64,000 nt of DNA from Streptomyces olindensis (lineage in GTDB: Bacteria; Actinomycetota; Actinomycetes; Streptomycetales; Streptomycetaceae): the NCBI GenBank assembly GCA_000696115.1, contig JJOH01000007.1:184232-248231 (forward strand), given 5' to 3'. The position numbers and the translations under genes were made by a program. Shown here piece by piece: positions 8,188 to 15,580 of the stretch (its first letter is position 1; each line of letters opens with the position of its first letter). The notes under the pieces are model-generated. The model saw only the letters and a list, made by a program, of their open reading frames with translations, made no database searches and was not told where the DNA came from.

Positions 8188-9549
8188 ATGGAGTTGCGCA
8201 TCCTCGCTCCCACCGGAGCACTCGGCGCCGGCTTCGACGCCGCCGCCTTCCGACGCGGTGTCGCGGCCCGCCCGCACGTCATCGCGTGTGACGCCGGATC
8301 GACCGACTCCGGGCCGGCCGCACTCGGCTCGGGCAGCCCCAAACTCTCCGACCAGGCCGTCGCCCGCGACCTGCGCCTGCTGCTCACCGCACGCGACGAG
8401 CTGGGCGTGCCGCTGATCATCGGTTCCTGCGGCACCAGTGGCCGTGACACGGGAGTCGATCGCGTGGCCGCCCTCGTACGCGACATCGCCGCGGCGGAGG
8501 ACCTGCGCTTCAAACTGGCTCTGATCTATTCCGACCAGCCGACCGACCGTCTCCAGCGCCTCTACGACACCGGCCGTCTGCGGCCGCTGCCGCACGCCCC
8601 GGAGATCGACCGGGAGCTGTTCACCCGCAGTCACACGGTCGCCATGATGGGGGTCGAGCCCATCCAGGAGGCGCTGGGCGCCGGCTGCGAGGTCGTCCTG
8701 GCCGGACGCGCCAGCGACACCGCGCTGTTCGCCGCACTCCCCCGCATGCTCGGCGCCGACCCCGGCCTGACCTGGCACATGGCCAAGACCATCGAATGCG
8801 GCGCCGCCTGCGCCATACCCCCCTCCGCCAACGGCCTGCTGGTGCACCTGCGGGACGACCACTTCGATGTCACCACGCTCGCCGAAGGCAGCCGTCTCAC
8901 CCCCCGGTCGGTCGCCGCCCACACGCTGTACGAGAACGCCGACCCGTATCGCGTCGCGGAGCCGTCGGGCACCCTCGACACCAGCGACGCCACCTACGAG
9001 GCGATCGACGAGCGCACCGTCCGGGCGCGCGGAGCGCGCTTCGTCCCCGCGGACGGCTACAGCAACAAACTCGAAGGAGCCGAACTCGTCGGCTACCAGA
9101 CCGTCATCGTCGGAGGAGTGCGCGACCAGGTGGTCATCCGGCGCCTGCCCGACCTGATCCCCTTCGCCAAGAAGTACTTCGCGGACAAGATCCTCGACGT
9201 GTTCGACGGTGCCGTGGACCCCGGCGACGTCGACATCGACTTCCGCCTCTACGGAGACGGGGCCGTACCGGCCACCGCGGAACCGGAGCCGCTGCACCCG
9301 CGCGAACTCGGCGTCCTCATCACGGTGACGGCACCCGACCAGGCGACCGCCCACGCGGTCGCCACCTTCGTCGCGCACGCCGGCAGCCACCTGCCCATAC
9401 CGGAATACGACGGGCTGGTCTCCACCCTCGCCTACCCGTACTCCCCGCCCGAGACGGACCGCGGCCCCCTCTACCGGTTCACCCTCCACCACGTCGTCAC
9501 CGGCGTCGGTCCCACGGAACTGTTCCGCACCACCACCGAGGAGCTGTAA
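8188..9549 (+). CDS. AtuA-family (acyclic terpene utilisation, DUF1446) protein
   Basis: The product is 453 aa from the ATG at 8188 (AAGGA and AGAGA lie upstream). Family features seen: the N-terminal MELRILAPTGALGAGFD, the glycine/serine loop IGSCGTSGRDTGVDR (about residues 79-93), VVLAGRASDTALFAALP, and AKTIECGAACAIPPS. AtuA-like proteins belong to acyclic-terpene or leucine-type catabolic operons; the catalytic activity is not firmly established. The neighbouring DUF4387 gene is the usual partner (AtuA N- and C-terminal parts as two genes). An in-frame GTG at 8002 with better ribosome binding would add 62 residues of unrelated character. Confidence 0.85.
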   Translation: MELRILAPTGALGAGFDAAAFRRGVAARPHVIACDAGSTDSGPAALGSGSPKLSDQAVARDLRLLLTARDELGVPLIIGSCGTSGRDTGVDRVAALVRDIAAAEDLRFKLALIYSDQPTDRLQRLYDTGRLRPLPHAPEIDRELFTRSHTVAMMGVEPIQEALGAGCEVVLAGRASDTALFAALPRMLGADPGLTWHMAKTIECGAACAIPPSANGLLVHLRDDHFDVTTLAEGSRLTPRSVAAHTLYENADPYRVAEPSGTLDTSDATYEAIDERTVRARGARFVPADGYSNKLEGAELVGYQTVIVGGVRDQVVIRRLPDLIPFAKKYFADKILDVFDGAVDPGDVDIDFRLYGDGAVPATAEPEPLHPRELGVLITVTAPDQATAHAVATFVAHAGSHLPIPEYDGLVSTLAYPYSPPETDRGPLYRFTLHHVVTGVGPTELFRTTTEEL

Positions 9550-9552
9550 CCC

Positions 9553-9885
9553 ATGACCACTCTGCTCGACTACTGCTCCCTGGTGCGCTCCAAGAACGCC
9601 GGCCCCTTCACTCTCACCTTCGACTTCATGTGCCACGACCAGGCCGCCTACGACGCCCTCGTCGCCAGCGGCTTCCTCAACAGGGAACTCTTCGCCGACC
9701 TCTACGGCGCCGACCCCGCGGACATCCTGCTCGTCAACCACCCGCTGGCTCTCGCCGTGAAGGTGTCCCTCCCCCGTCCGACGGTCCAGGGCGACCTGCA
9801 CGACGGCGACTGCTACGCGGGCCAGCAGTACGCCCCCCTGATGGACCTCACCGTGAGCGACGTGGACGAGGAGCACCAGGCATGA
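9553..9885 (+). CDS. DUF4387 domain protein, partner of AtuA-like protein
   Basis: The product is 110 aa. It starts three bases after the AtuA-like gene with GAGGAG 9 nt upstream. The sequence matches the DUF4387 pattern: LLDYCSLVRSKNAGPFTLTFD near the N-terminus and GDCYAGQQYAPLMDLTV near the C-terminus. It is almost always encoded next to, or fused with, AtuA-like proteins, so a complex is likely. Its stop overlaps the next start (ATGA). Confidence 0.85.
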   Translation: MTTLLDYCSLVRSKNAGPFTLTFDFMCHDQAAYDALVASGFLNRELFADLYGADPADILLVNHPLALAVKVSLPRPTVQGDLHDGDCYAGQQYAPLMDLTVSDVDEEHQA

Positions 9886-10343
9886 TCGCCGAACGCCCCC
9901 TGGCTCCCTGGGATGTACGCGCCGGGCACCCCGGGATCACCTTCCTCACCGGCGGCACCGCCTTCTTCGCCCTCGCCCGCGACCCCCGCTTCTCCTATTG
10001 CCTCTACGTCCCCACCGACCACACCGCCGACGGCCCTCCCCTCCCCCTGGTGATCACCGTGCACGGCCTTCCCGTGCACCTGGTCATCGGCGAGAACTAC
10101 ACCGACGCGGCCGGACTCGCACCGGACGACGAGCGCCGGCCCGTGACCGCGGGGAGCAACCGCCTCGAACGTATCCACGCGCTGCACGCCAACTGGCGCG
10201 AACACGGCATCGACGCGCGCCTCGACATCGTGCCCGGCACCGGCCACCACCACTTCGCGGTCCTCCCCGCGGTCCGGCGGTTCCTCGCACCTCAGGTGTC
10301 CGCGTCCCCGCGCCCCCGTCCGCCGAAGGTCCCAGAGCCGTGA
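9882..10343 (+). pseudogene. Alpha/beta hydrolase with its catalytic core deleted
   Basis: The reading frame is open for 153 codons, but the protein is two ends joined together. Residues 1-62 look like the N-terminus of a 290-300 aa polyester-depolymerase-like hydrolase (PGITFLTGGTAFFALARDP, YCLYVPTDHTADG, VITVHG). The sequence then jumps to the C-terminal part (LPVHLVIGENYTD, NRLERIHALHANWREHGID, DIVPGTGHHHFAVLPAVRRF). Roughly 120-140 residues holding the nucleophile elbow are missing, and the usual acidic residue in GEND is Tyr (GENY). The ATG overlaps the DUF4387 stop and the downstream MFS start overlaps its stop. It is probably inactive as an enzyme. Confidence 0.7.
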
Positions 10344-11731
10344 CAGCCGCGCGCAGACGGCGTCGGGCGGAGAAGGGCGGCTTCGACCGTCGCCTGATCG
10401 CACCGATGATCCTGGGCTCGATCCTCAACCCCATCAACTCCTCGATGCTCGCGGTCGCGTTGGTCCCCATCGGCCGGGCCTTCGGCGTGCCGCCCTCGCA
10501 GACGGCATGGCTCGTCTCCGGCCTCTACCTCGCGACGGCCGTAGGCCAGCCGGTGATCGGCCGACTTGTCGACACGTTCGGTCCGCGCCGGCTCTATCTG
10601 CTGGGCACCGCGCTGGCCGGCCTGGCCGGACTGCTCGGCACCCTCGCCCCGAACCTGTGGGTCCTGGTCGCCTCCCGCGTCCTCCTCGGATTCGGAACCT
10701 CGGCGGCCTTCCCGGCGTCGATGTCGCTGCTGCGTGCCGAGTCCGACCGCACCGGCCGGAGGAACCCGAGTGGCGTCCTCGCCGCGCTGTCGGTCTCCAA
10801 CCAGGTCGTCGCGGTCGTCGGCCCCGCCCTCGGTGGCCTGCTGATCGGCGCGGGCGGCTGGCAGTCGATCTTCGGCGTCAACGTGCCGCTGTCCCTCATG
10901 TGCCTCGTCCTGGGCGCACTGTGGCTGCCACGCGCCACGCCCTCGGGCGGGACGACACGTATCGATGTGCCGGGCATGCTGTGGTTCGCGGGATCACTGA
11001 CCGCGTTCATGTTCTTCCTGATGAACCCGGCGGTCGCCCACTGGTATCTGCCGGTGCTCGGGCTGGCCACGTGCGCGGTGTTCGTCCGCCGCGAACTCGG
11101 CGTCGCCCAGCCGTTCATAGATCTACGCGTCCTCGGCGGCAACGTGCCGCTGCTCGCCACGTTCACCCGGCAGTGCCTCGCCTACACCACGTCGTACGCC
11201 TTCTTCTACGGCTACAGCCAGTGGCTCCAAGAGGGCCGAGGACTCAGCGCGTCGCAGGCCGGGCTGCTTCTGCTGCCGCTGTCGGCGACGGCCGTCGGTG
11301 TCACCGCGCTCACGGGGCGCCGTAGCCGGGTGCGGGGCAGACTCGTCGTCGGCGCGCTCTTCCAATGCCTCGGCTGCGCGGCGTTGTTGCTCCTGCGGGC
11401 CGACAGTCCGGTGTGGCTGCTCGTCGTCCTCAGCGCGGTCGTCGGCATCCCTCACGGGCTGATCGGGCCGGCCCACCAGAACGCCCTGTACGCACAGGCC
11501 GACCCGGCCCGCATGGGCTCGACCGCGGGACTCCTGCGCACGTTCATGTACATCGGCGCACTGTGCGCGGCGGCGGCGAGCGCCGTGTTCTTCAGCGGCG
11601 GCGCCACCAGTTCCGGACTGCACGCCATGGCCTGGTGGCTCATCGGTGTGGCCGCCGTGTTCCTGGTCCTGTGCACAGCCGACCGGTCACTGGGCCGCGT
11701 CGGCATCTCCCGTATTGACGGCCTGAGTTAG
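10340..11731 (+). CDS. MFS transporter, DHA2-like
   Basis: The product is 463 aa from a GTG overlapping the preceding stop (GTGA). A basic N-terminus (ARRRRRAEKGGFDRR) is followed by about 12-14 hydrophobic segments. Family marks include SSMLAVALVPIGRAFGVPPS in the first helix, the loop motif GRLVDTFGPRRLYLLG, and GFGTSAAFPASMSLL. It is a proton-coupled permease in the inner membrane. As last gene of the AtuA operon it may take up the substrate or export a product, possibly standing in for the lost transporter at 8002. Confidence 0.85.
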   Translation: MTAARRRRRAEKGGFDRRLIAPMILGSILNPINSSMLAVALVPIGRAFGVPPSQTAWLVSGLYLATAVGQPVIGRLVDTFGPRRLYLLGTALAGLAGLLGTLAPNLWVLVASRVLLGFGTSAAFPASMSLLRAESDRTGRRNPSGVLAALSVSNQVVAVVGPALGGLLIGAGGWQSIFGVNVPLSLMCLVLGALWLPRATPSGGTTRIDVPGMLWFAGSLTAFMFFLMNPAVAHWYLPVLGLATCAVFVRRELGVAQPFIDLRVLGGNVPLLATFTRQCLAYTTSYAFFYGYSQWLQEGRGLSASQAGLLLLPLSATAVGVTALTGRRSRVRGRLVVGALFQCLGCAALLLLRADSPVWLLVVLSAVVGIPHGLIGPAHQNALYAQADPARMGSTAGLLRTFMYIGALCAAAASAVFFSGGATSSGLHAMAWWLIGVAAVFLVLCTADRSLGRVGISRIDGLS

Positions 11732-11734
11732 CGC

Positions 11735-11747
11735 CGATAACTTATCG
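11735..11747. promoter_or_regulatory. 13-bp perfect palindrome, candidate TetR operator
   Basis: CGATAACTTATCG is a perfect palindrome around a central C, four bases after the MFS stop and 26 bp before the thioesterase GTG. It sits at the promoter of a thioesterase-tetR operon, so the TetR protein encoded two genes on is the likely binder. Nothing else is in this 41-bp gap. Confidence 0.5.
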
Positions 11748-11772
11748 TTCTTCACTCAGATGGGAGCAGCCC

Positions 11773-12177
11773 GTGCCCGCACTCGCAGCCGAAGACGTCT
11801 ACGCGCTCGCGCCGTACGCCAAGACTCTCGGAGTCGTGTTCGACGAGATGACGGCCGCCGGCGTTCGAGCCACGCTGGCGCACGATCGCTCGCTCTCCAC
11901 CGTGGGCGGTGGCCTCCATGGCGGCGCGTTGATGGGACTCGCCGATGTGAGCGGTGCCGTGTGCGCCGCCCTCAACGGTCCGGCCGGCGCCGCACCGGCC
12001 ACCGTGGAGTCGACCACGCACTTCCTCCGGCCGGCACACACGGACGTCGTCGCGACAGCCAGACCCCTGCGGGTGGGTCGCAACACCGTCGTCGAGGTCG
12101 ACGTGCGCGATGCCGAAGGGGAACTGTGCGCCCGGGTGACCCAGGTCGTCACCGCGGTCATGCCGAAGACAGCCTGA
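11773..12177 (+). CDS. PaaI-family hotdog thioesterase
   Basis: The product is 134 aa from GTG at 11773, with GGGAG 6 nt upstream. It has the single-hotdog acyl-CoA thioesterase pattern, with the HGG motif in TVGGGLHGGALMGLADV (about residues 46-62) and TTHFLRPAHTDVVATARPL. Such enzymes release CoA from aromatic or medium-chain acyl-CoAs. It is followed 28 bp later by a tetR gene, which may control it through the palindrome upstream. Substrate unknown. Confidence 0.85.
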   Translation: MPALAAEDVYALAPYAKTLGVVFDEMTAAGVRATLAHDRSLSTVGGGLHGGALMGLADVSGAVCAALNGPAGAAPATVESTTHFLRPAHTDVVATARPLRVGRNTVVEVDVRDAEGELCARVTQVVTAVMPKTA

Positions 12178-12205
12178 TGTCCCTCTCTCTCGGAGGTGCC
12201 CCGCT

Positions 12206-12850
12206 GTGACCGGCTCCCGCGTCCGTGCCGCCAAGGGCCAGGGCGGCCTGCTCCGCGAGCAACTTCTCGACGTCGCCGACCGGTTGCTCGAGGAGGGCGG
12301 CGCCGACGCCCTTACGATCCGCGCGGTGGCGACAAGCGCGGGAGTCACCCCGCCGGCCGTCTACCTCCACTTCGCCTCGAAGAGGGAACTCGTCCACGCC
12401 ACGTGCCTGCGGGTGTGGAGTTCACTGTTCGCCGAGCTGGAAGCCGTGTCCCGGGGAGTCCCGGACCCGGTGACGGCCCTCTACGAAACCTGCGTCGCCT
12501 ACATCGCCTTCGGGCTTCGCCACCCCTCCCCGTACCGACTGGTGATGGATGGCGAGGCCACCGAGGCCAGTCGCCAGAACGAGGACGCGTGTTTCCGCTA
12601 CTTCCGGGACAAGGTCGCGGCCTGTGTCGATGCCGGAGTACCGGTGGAGAGCGCCACCGAGACCGCCAGGCTGCTGTGTGCCGGCGTGCACGGCGCGGTC
12701 TGTCTCCTGATCCACCAGGAGCGTGACGCCTGGCCTCCGGACACCGCGAGCTATGCCACCCGGGCGGCGTCCTCAGCCGTGCACGGCGCTCTTCTCACCG
12801 CGGCCCACGCATCCCGGCCCTCGATGGCCGCCGTGCTGCGGCCGGGCTGA
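12206..12850 (+). CDS. TetR-family transcriptional regulator
   Basis: The product is 214 aa from GTG at 12206, with GGAGG 9 nt upstream. The N-terminal HTH spans residues about 14-60 (LLDVADRLLEEGGADALTIR, VTPPAVYLHFASKRELVHA). A helical ligand domain with a TetR_C-like pattern follows (YIAFGLRHPSPYRLVMDGEA). It is co-directional with the thioesterase gene and probably represses it. It marks the right edge of the accessory block. Confidence 0.9.
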   Translation: MTGSRVRAAKGQGGLLREQLLDVADRLLEEGGADALTIRAVATSAGVTPPAVYLHFASKRELVHATCLRVWSSLFAELEAVSRGVPDPVTALYETCVAYIAFGLRHPSPYRLVMDGEATEASRQNEDACFRYFRDKVAACVDAGVPVESATETARLLCAGVHGAVCLLIHQERDAWPPDTASYATRAASSAVHGALLTAAHASRPSMAAVLRPG

Positions 12851-12862
12851 ACCAGGTCCGCC

Positions 12863-13213
12863 TCACCGGCGTGGCGGGGCCGTGGAACCCCGCTGCACCA
12901 GCCTGGTGCGCAGCAGAGTCCGCTTGCGTCCGCCCCCGGCGATGCGGTCCCACAGCATGCCGGCGGCCTGCCGGCCCCTCTCCACGATCGGCTGGTGGAT
13001 CGTGGAGAGGTCGATCAGGGCGGCCACCGGCGCGTCGTAGTAGCCGATCACCGCGACATCGTCCGGCACCGCCATCCCGCGGTCCCGCGCCACGCGCACG
13101 GCGGCCGCCGCGTGCACATCGGACAACGCGACGACCGCCGTCACCTCGGCGTCCTCCCACAGGGTCCGGGCCGCCCGGGCGCCCACCGCTTCGTCGATCC
13201 CCGCCGCGTCCAC
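12863..13213 (-). pseudogene. LacI-family regulator, C-terminal fragment
   Basis: The minus strand encodes about 116 residues matching the C-terminal third of a LacI sugar-binding domain: VTAVVALSDVHAAAAVRVAR, VPDDVAVIGYYDAP, LSTIHQPIVERGRQAAGMLWD. The HTH and the first two thirds of a normal 330-residue protein are absent. The 72 bases up to the SWIM gene stop contain no extension. The stub touches the tetR stop with 12 bases between. It looks like a deletion scar at the junction of accessory and conserved DNA. Confidence 0.75.
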
Positions 13214-13285
13214 CCTGATTTCCCCTCCGCAGCAGGTGTGGTCCCGCTTCCTGTCCCTGTGCTCGACCCTCCGGCAGGCGGCCCC

Positions 13286-15580
13286 TCAGGGTTCGCCGGG
13301 AATGCCGAGGCCCGTCAGCGCGCCGACCGGATCCAGATCGGGGGTGCCGCGCGGCCACCAGTCGTCCTGGCCGGGCTCGGACTCGTAGGCGTACCAGAGT
13401 CCGTCGCGGCCGAGGCGGAGCTGAACGTGGCCCCGGGGGTGGGTGAGGTGGTTGCGCCAGGGCCGGAAGGCGGGCAGGTCGGCGGCGAGGAGGAGCGGCC
13501 GGGCCCGGTCGAACCGCCCGGCCGGCGGGTCCCACGGCTCCTCCAGCACGGCCAGGCCTTCCAGCCCGCCCTGACGCCAGGCCGCTACCGCGCGGGCCAG
13601 GTCGGACGGGGTACGGCCCGCCGCGGCGGCCAGGGAGGAGTACAGCGCCCGAGTGCCGGCGGTGAGCCCCGAGCCGGGGCGGGCCGCGGCCAGGCGGACC
13701 GCGTCCTGCCAGAGGGTGAGCTGCCCGACCGGGTCACGGCCGGTGGTGAGCAGGGCGTGGGCCCGGGCGGCGGCGTCCGTGGCCAGCTGGTCCAGGGCGA
13801 AGGGGTCCGGGCCGCCGGGGGCGGCCGGGTAGGCCGGGGGCTGCTCGGGGTGCGGGGGCGCGGGCAGCGGCGCCGGGAGGGGTGGGAGGGCGCGCGGCGC
13901 GACGACGTCACCGGCCCGCACTCCGGGTGTGGGGGCCGGTTCCCGGTCCTGCGCGGCGCGCGCCGCGCGGGTGGCGCTCAGCCGGGACAGCGCGTCGAGC
14001 AGTTCGCGTTCGCCGCGGCCGCGCAGCAGGAGCAGCACGAAGGGGTCGGCGTCGAGCAGCCGGGCGGTCTGGTAGCACAGGGCGGCGGCGTGCTTGCAGG
14101 GGTGGCCGCGGTCGGGGCAGCTGCACCGCGGCTCCAGGTCGCCGGGGCCGGGCAGCAGCGGCACACCGCAGTCGGCCAGGGAGTGCGGCATCTCCTTGTC
14201 GAGGAGCGCGGCGATGTGCCCGGGCCGGTCGGCTGCGGCGTCCAGGAACCGGTCCCAGTCGGAGTCGCCGAGGGTGCGCAGTCGCACCTGGACGCGGTAC
14301 GGGCGCGGACGGCTGCCCCGCACGTACGCCAGGACGAGACCGGGCGTCACCGTGATGGCGTCGACATGCCCCTGCTCGGCATACCCCCGCCCGCGCTCCA
14401 GCCGCTTGGCGTCCAGCGCGCCCTGCTCCAGCGCGCCCACCCAGGCGTTCCCCCACCAGCTCTCGGCGAAGGTCGTGCCCTCCCGGGCCGGGAAGGGCGG
14501 AAAGGTACGGCGGTGGTCGCTGTCCCGGTGGGGGGCGGCCATGGAGCGGGGGGTGGAGCGGGTGGGGGTGGGGTTGGGGGCAGGGGTGGAGCGGGTGGGG
14601 TTGGGAGCGGGGGTGGCGTCGGTGGTCGCGTCCGTCGAGGACCCCGACGGCGTTCCTGGGCTCCCCGCGCTGTCCGGCCCCTCCGGGGCGCGAACGGTCG
14701 ACCCGTGCGGCAGGTCGGCCAGGGGGGACGACGGGCTCCGGTGCCCGGCCGTCTCCTCCCTGGGGTCGGGCGCCGCGTCGGGCCGGTCATCGGGCGTCGT
14801 GTCCGGCAGGCTCGGCAGTCGGAAAGCACCGGACAGCAACTCCTGTACGTCACGCACCGCCCCACCCGCGCCGTGGTCGCCCGCCCGCCGCGCCGCTGCG
14901 GCTCTGTCGTCCACGGCGCTCTGCCGGGCCCGGCGCCTTCGCCGGGCGCCTTCCCGCTCGGTCTCCTCCCGGGCCCGCCGCGCATCGTCCCGGGCGGCAC
15001 GCAGCGCCTCGCGTGCAATATCCGCCGCGCGGGGCCCGGGCCGGTCGGTGTTGCTGTCGGGCTGGTCAGGCCGACCAGTGTCGCGGCCGGGCCGGTCACT
15101 GTCGCGGCCGGACCAATCAGTGTCGCGGTCAGCCCAGTCGGTCTCGCCGTCAGGCCGACCAGTGGCGCGGTCGGACCAGTCACTGTCGCGGTCGGCCGTC
15201 GAACCCTGCCCGGCTTCCTTCCCGGGGCGCGCGTCGGCCGGGGCGGGTCCCGTCGGGCCCTCCTGCGGATCGGCGGGTGCCTCCGGCTCCGGGGGTGTTC
15301 CCACCGCCCGGGTGTCGTCGGGCGCACCGGTGTCCTCCGCCACGCCCTCCCCGGTCGCCGCGCCCTCCCTGCTCGCCCGGCCCTCCCCGCTCGCCCGGTC
15401 CTCGCCACCCCGGCCGCTCCCCCGGTGCTCGGACACCGCCCTTCGCAGTGCCTCGCGCGCCACGTCACCCGGTCGGGGGGTCTCCTGGCCGGCGGGGGCC
15501 GTCGGGTCCGGGCCCTGGGCCGCTCGCTCCCGGGCCGCCCGCAGGGCCCGGCGGGCCTCGTCGGCGGGGCGGGCCGTCAT
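13286..15580 (-). CDS. SWIM zinc-finger protein with long repeat-rich N-terminal region
   Basis: The product is 764 aa if the ATG at 15580, overlapping the helicase stop (ATGA), is used. Residues 1-340 are charged and low in complexity, with degenerate Asp/Arg/Gly/Trp repeats and a Pro/Thr/Ser/Asn repeat. The folded part begins near FPPFPAREGTTFAESWWGNAW. The SWIM zinc site is CSCPDRGHPCKH (about residues 483-498, C-x-C-x(n)-C-x-H). SWIM proteins of this type are encoded with SNF2 helicases and may bind DNA or protein. Homologues of about 430 residues start near the folded part, so an internal start is possible. Confidence 0.88.
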   Translation of the reverse strand: MTARPADEARRALRAARERAAQGPDPTAPAGQETPRPGDVAREALRRAVSEHRGSGRGGEDRASGEGRASREGAATGEGVAEDTGAPDDTRAVGTPPEPEAPADPQEGPTGPAPADARPGKEAGQGSTADRDSDWSDRATGRPDGETDWADRDTDWSGRDSDRPGRDTGRPDQPDSNTDRPGPRAADIAREALRAARDDARRAREETEREGARRRRRARQSAVDDRAAAARRAGDHGAGGAVRDVQELLSGAFRLPSLPDTTPDDRPDAAPDPREETAGHRSPSSPLADLPHGSTVRAPEGPDSAGSPGTPSGSSTDATTDATPAPNPTRSTPAPNPTPTRSTPRSMAAPHRDSDHRRTFPPFPAREGTTFAESWWGNAWVGALEQGALDAKRLERGRGYAEQGHVDAITVTPGLVLAYVRGSRPRPYRVQVRLRTLGDSDWDRFLDAAADRPGHIAALLDKEMPHSLADCGVPLLPGPGDLEPRCSCPDRGHPCKHAAALCYQTARLLDADPFVLLLLRGRGERELLDALSRLSATRAARAAQDREPAPTPGVRAGDVVAPRALPPLPAPLPAPPHPEQPPAYPAAPGGPDPFALDQLATDAAARAHALLTTGRDPVGQLTLWQDAVRLAAARPGSGLTAGTRALYSSLAAAAGRTPSDLARAVAAWRQGGLEGLAVLEEPWDPPAGRFDRARPLLLAADLPAFRPWRNHLTHPRGHVQLRLGRDGLWYAYESEPGQDDWWPRGTPDLDPVGALTGLGIPGEP
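14560..15190. repeat. Degenerate short tandem repeats inside the SWIM gene
   Basis: Bases about 14560-14625 hold two copies of a G-rich unit (GGGTGGAGCGGGTGGGG type). Bases about 15050-15190 hold several degenerate copies of a GACCAGTCACTGTCGCGGTC-like unit. They encode the Pro-Asn-Thr-Arg-Ser and Asp-Trp-Ser-Asp-Arg repeats of the disordered N-terminal region. Such units can vary by slippage. Confidence 0.6.
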
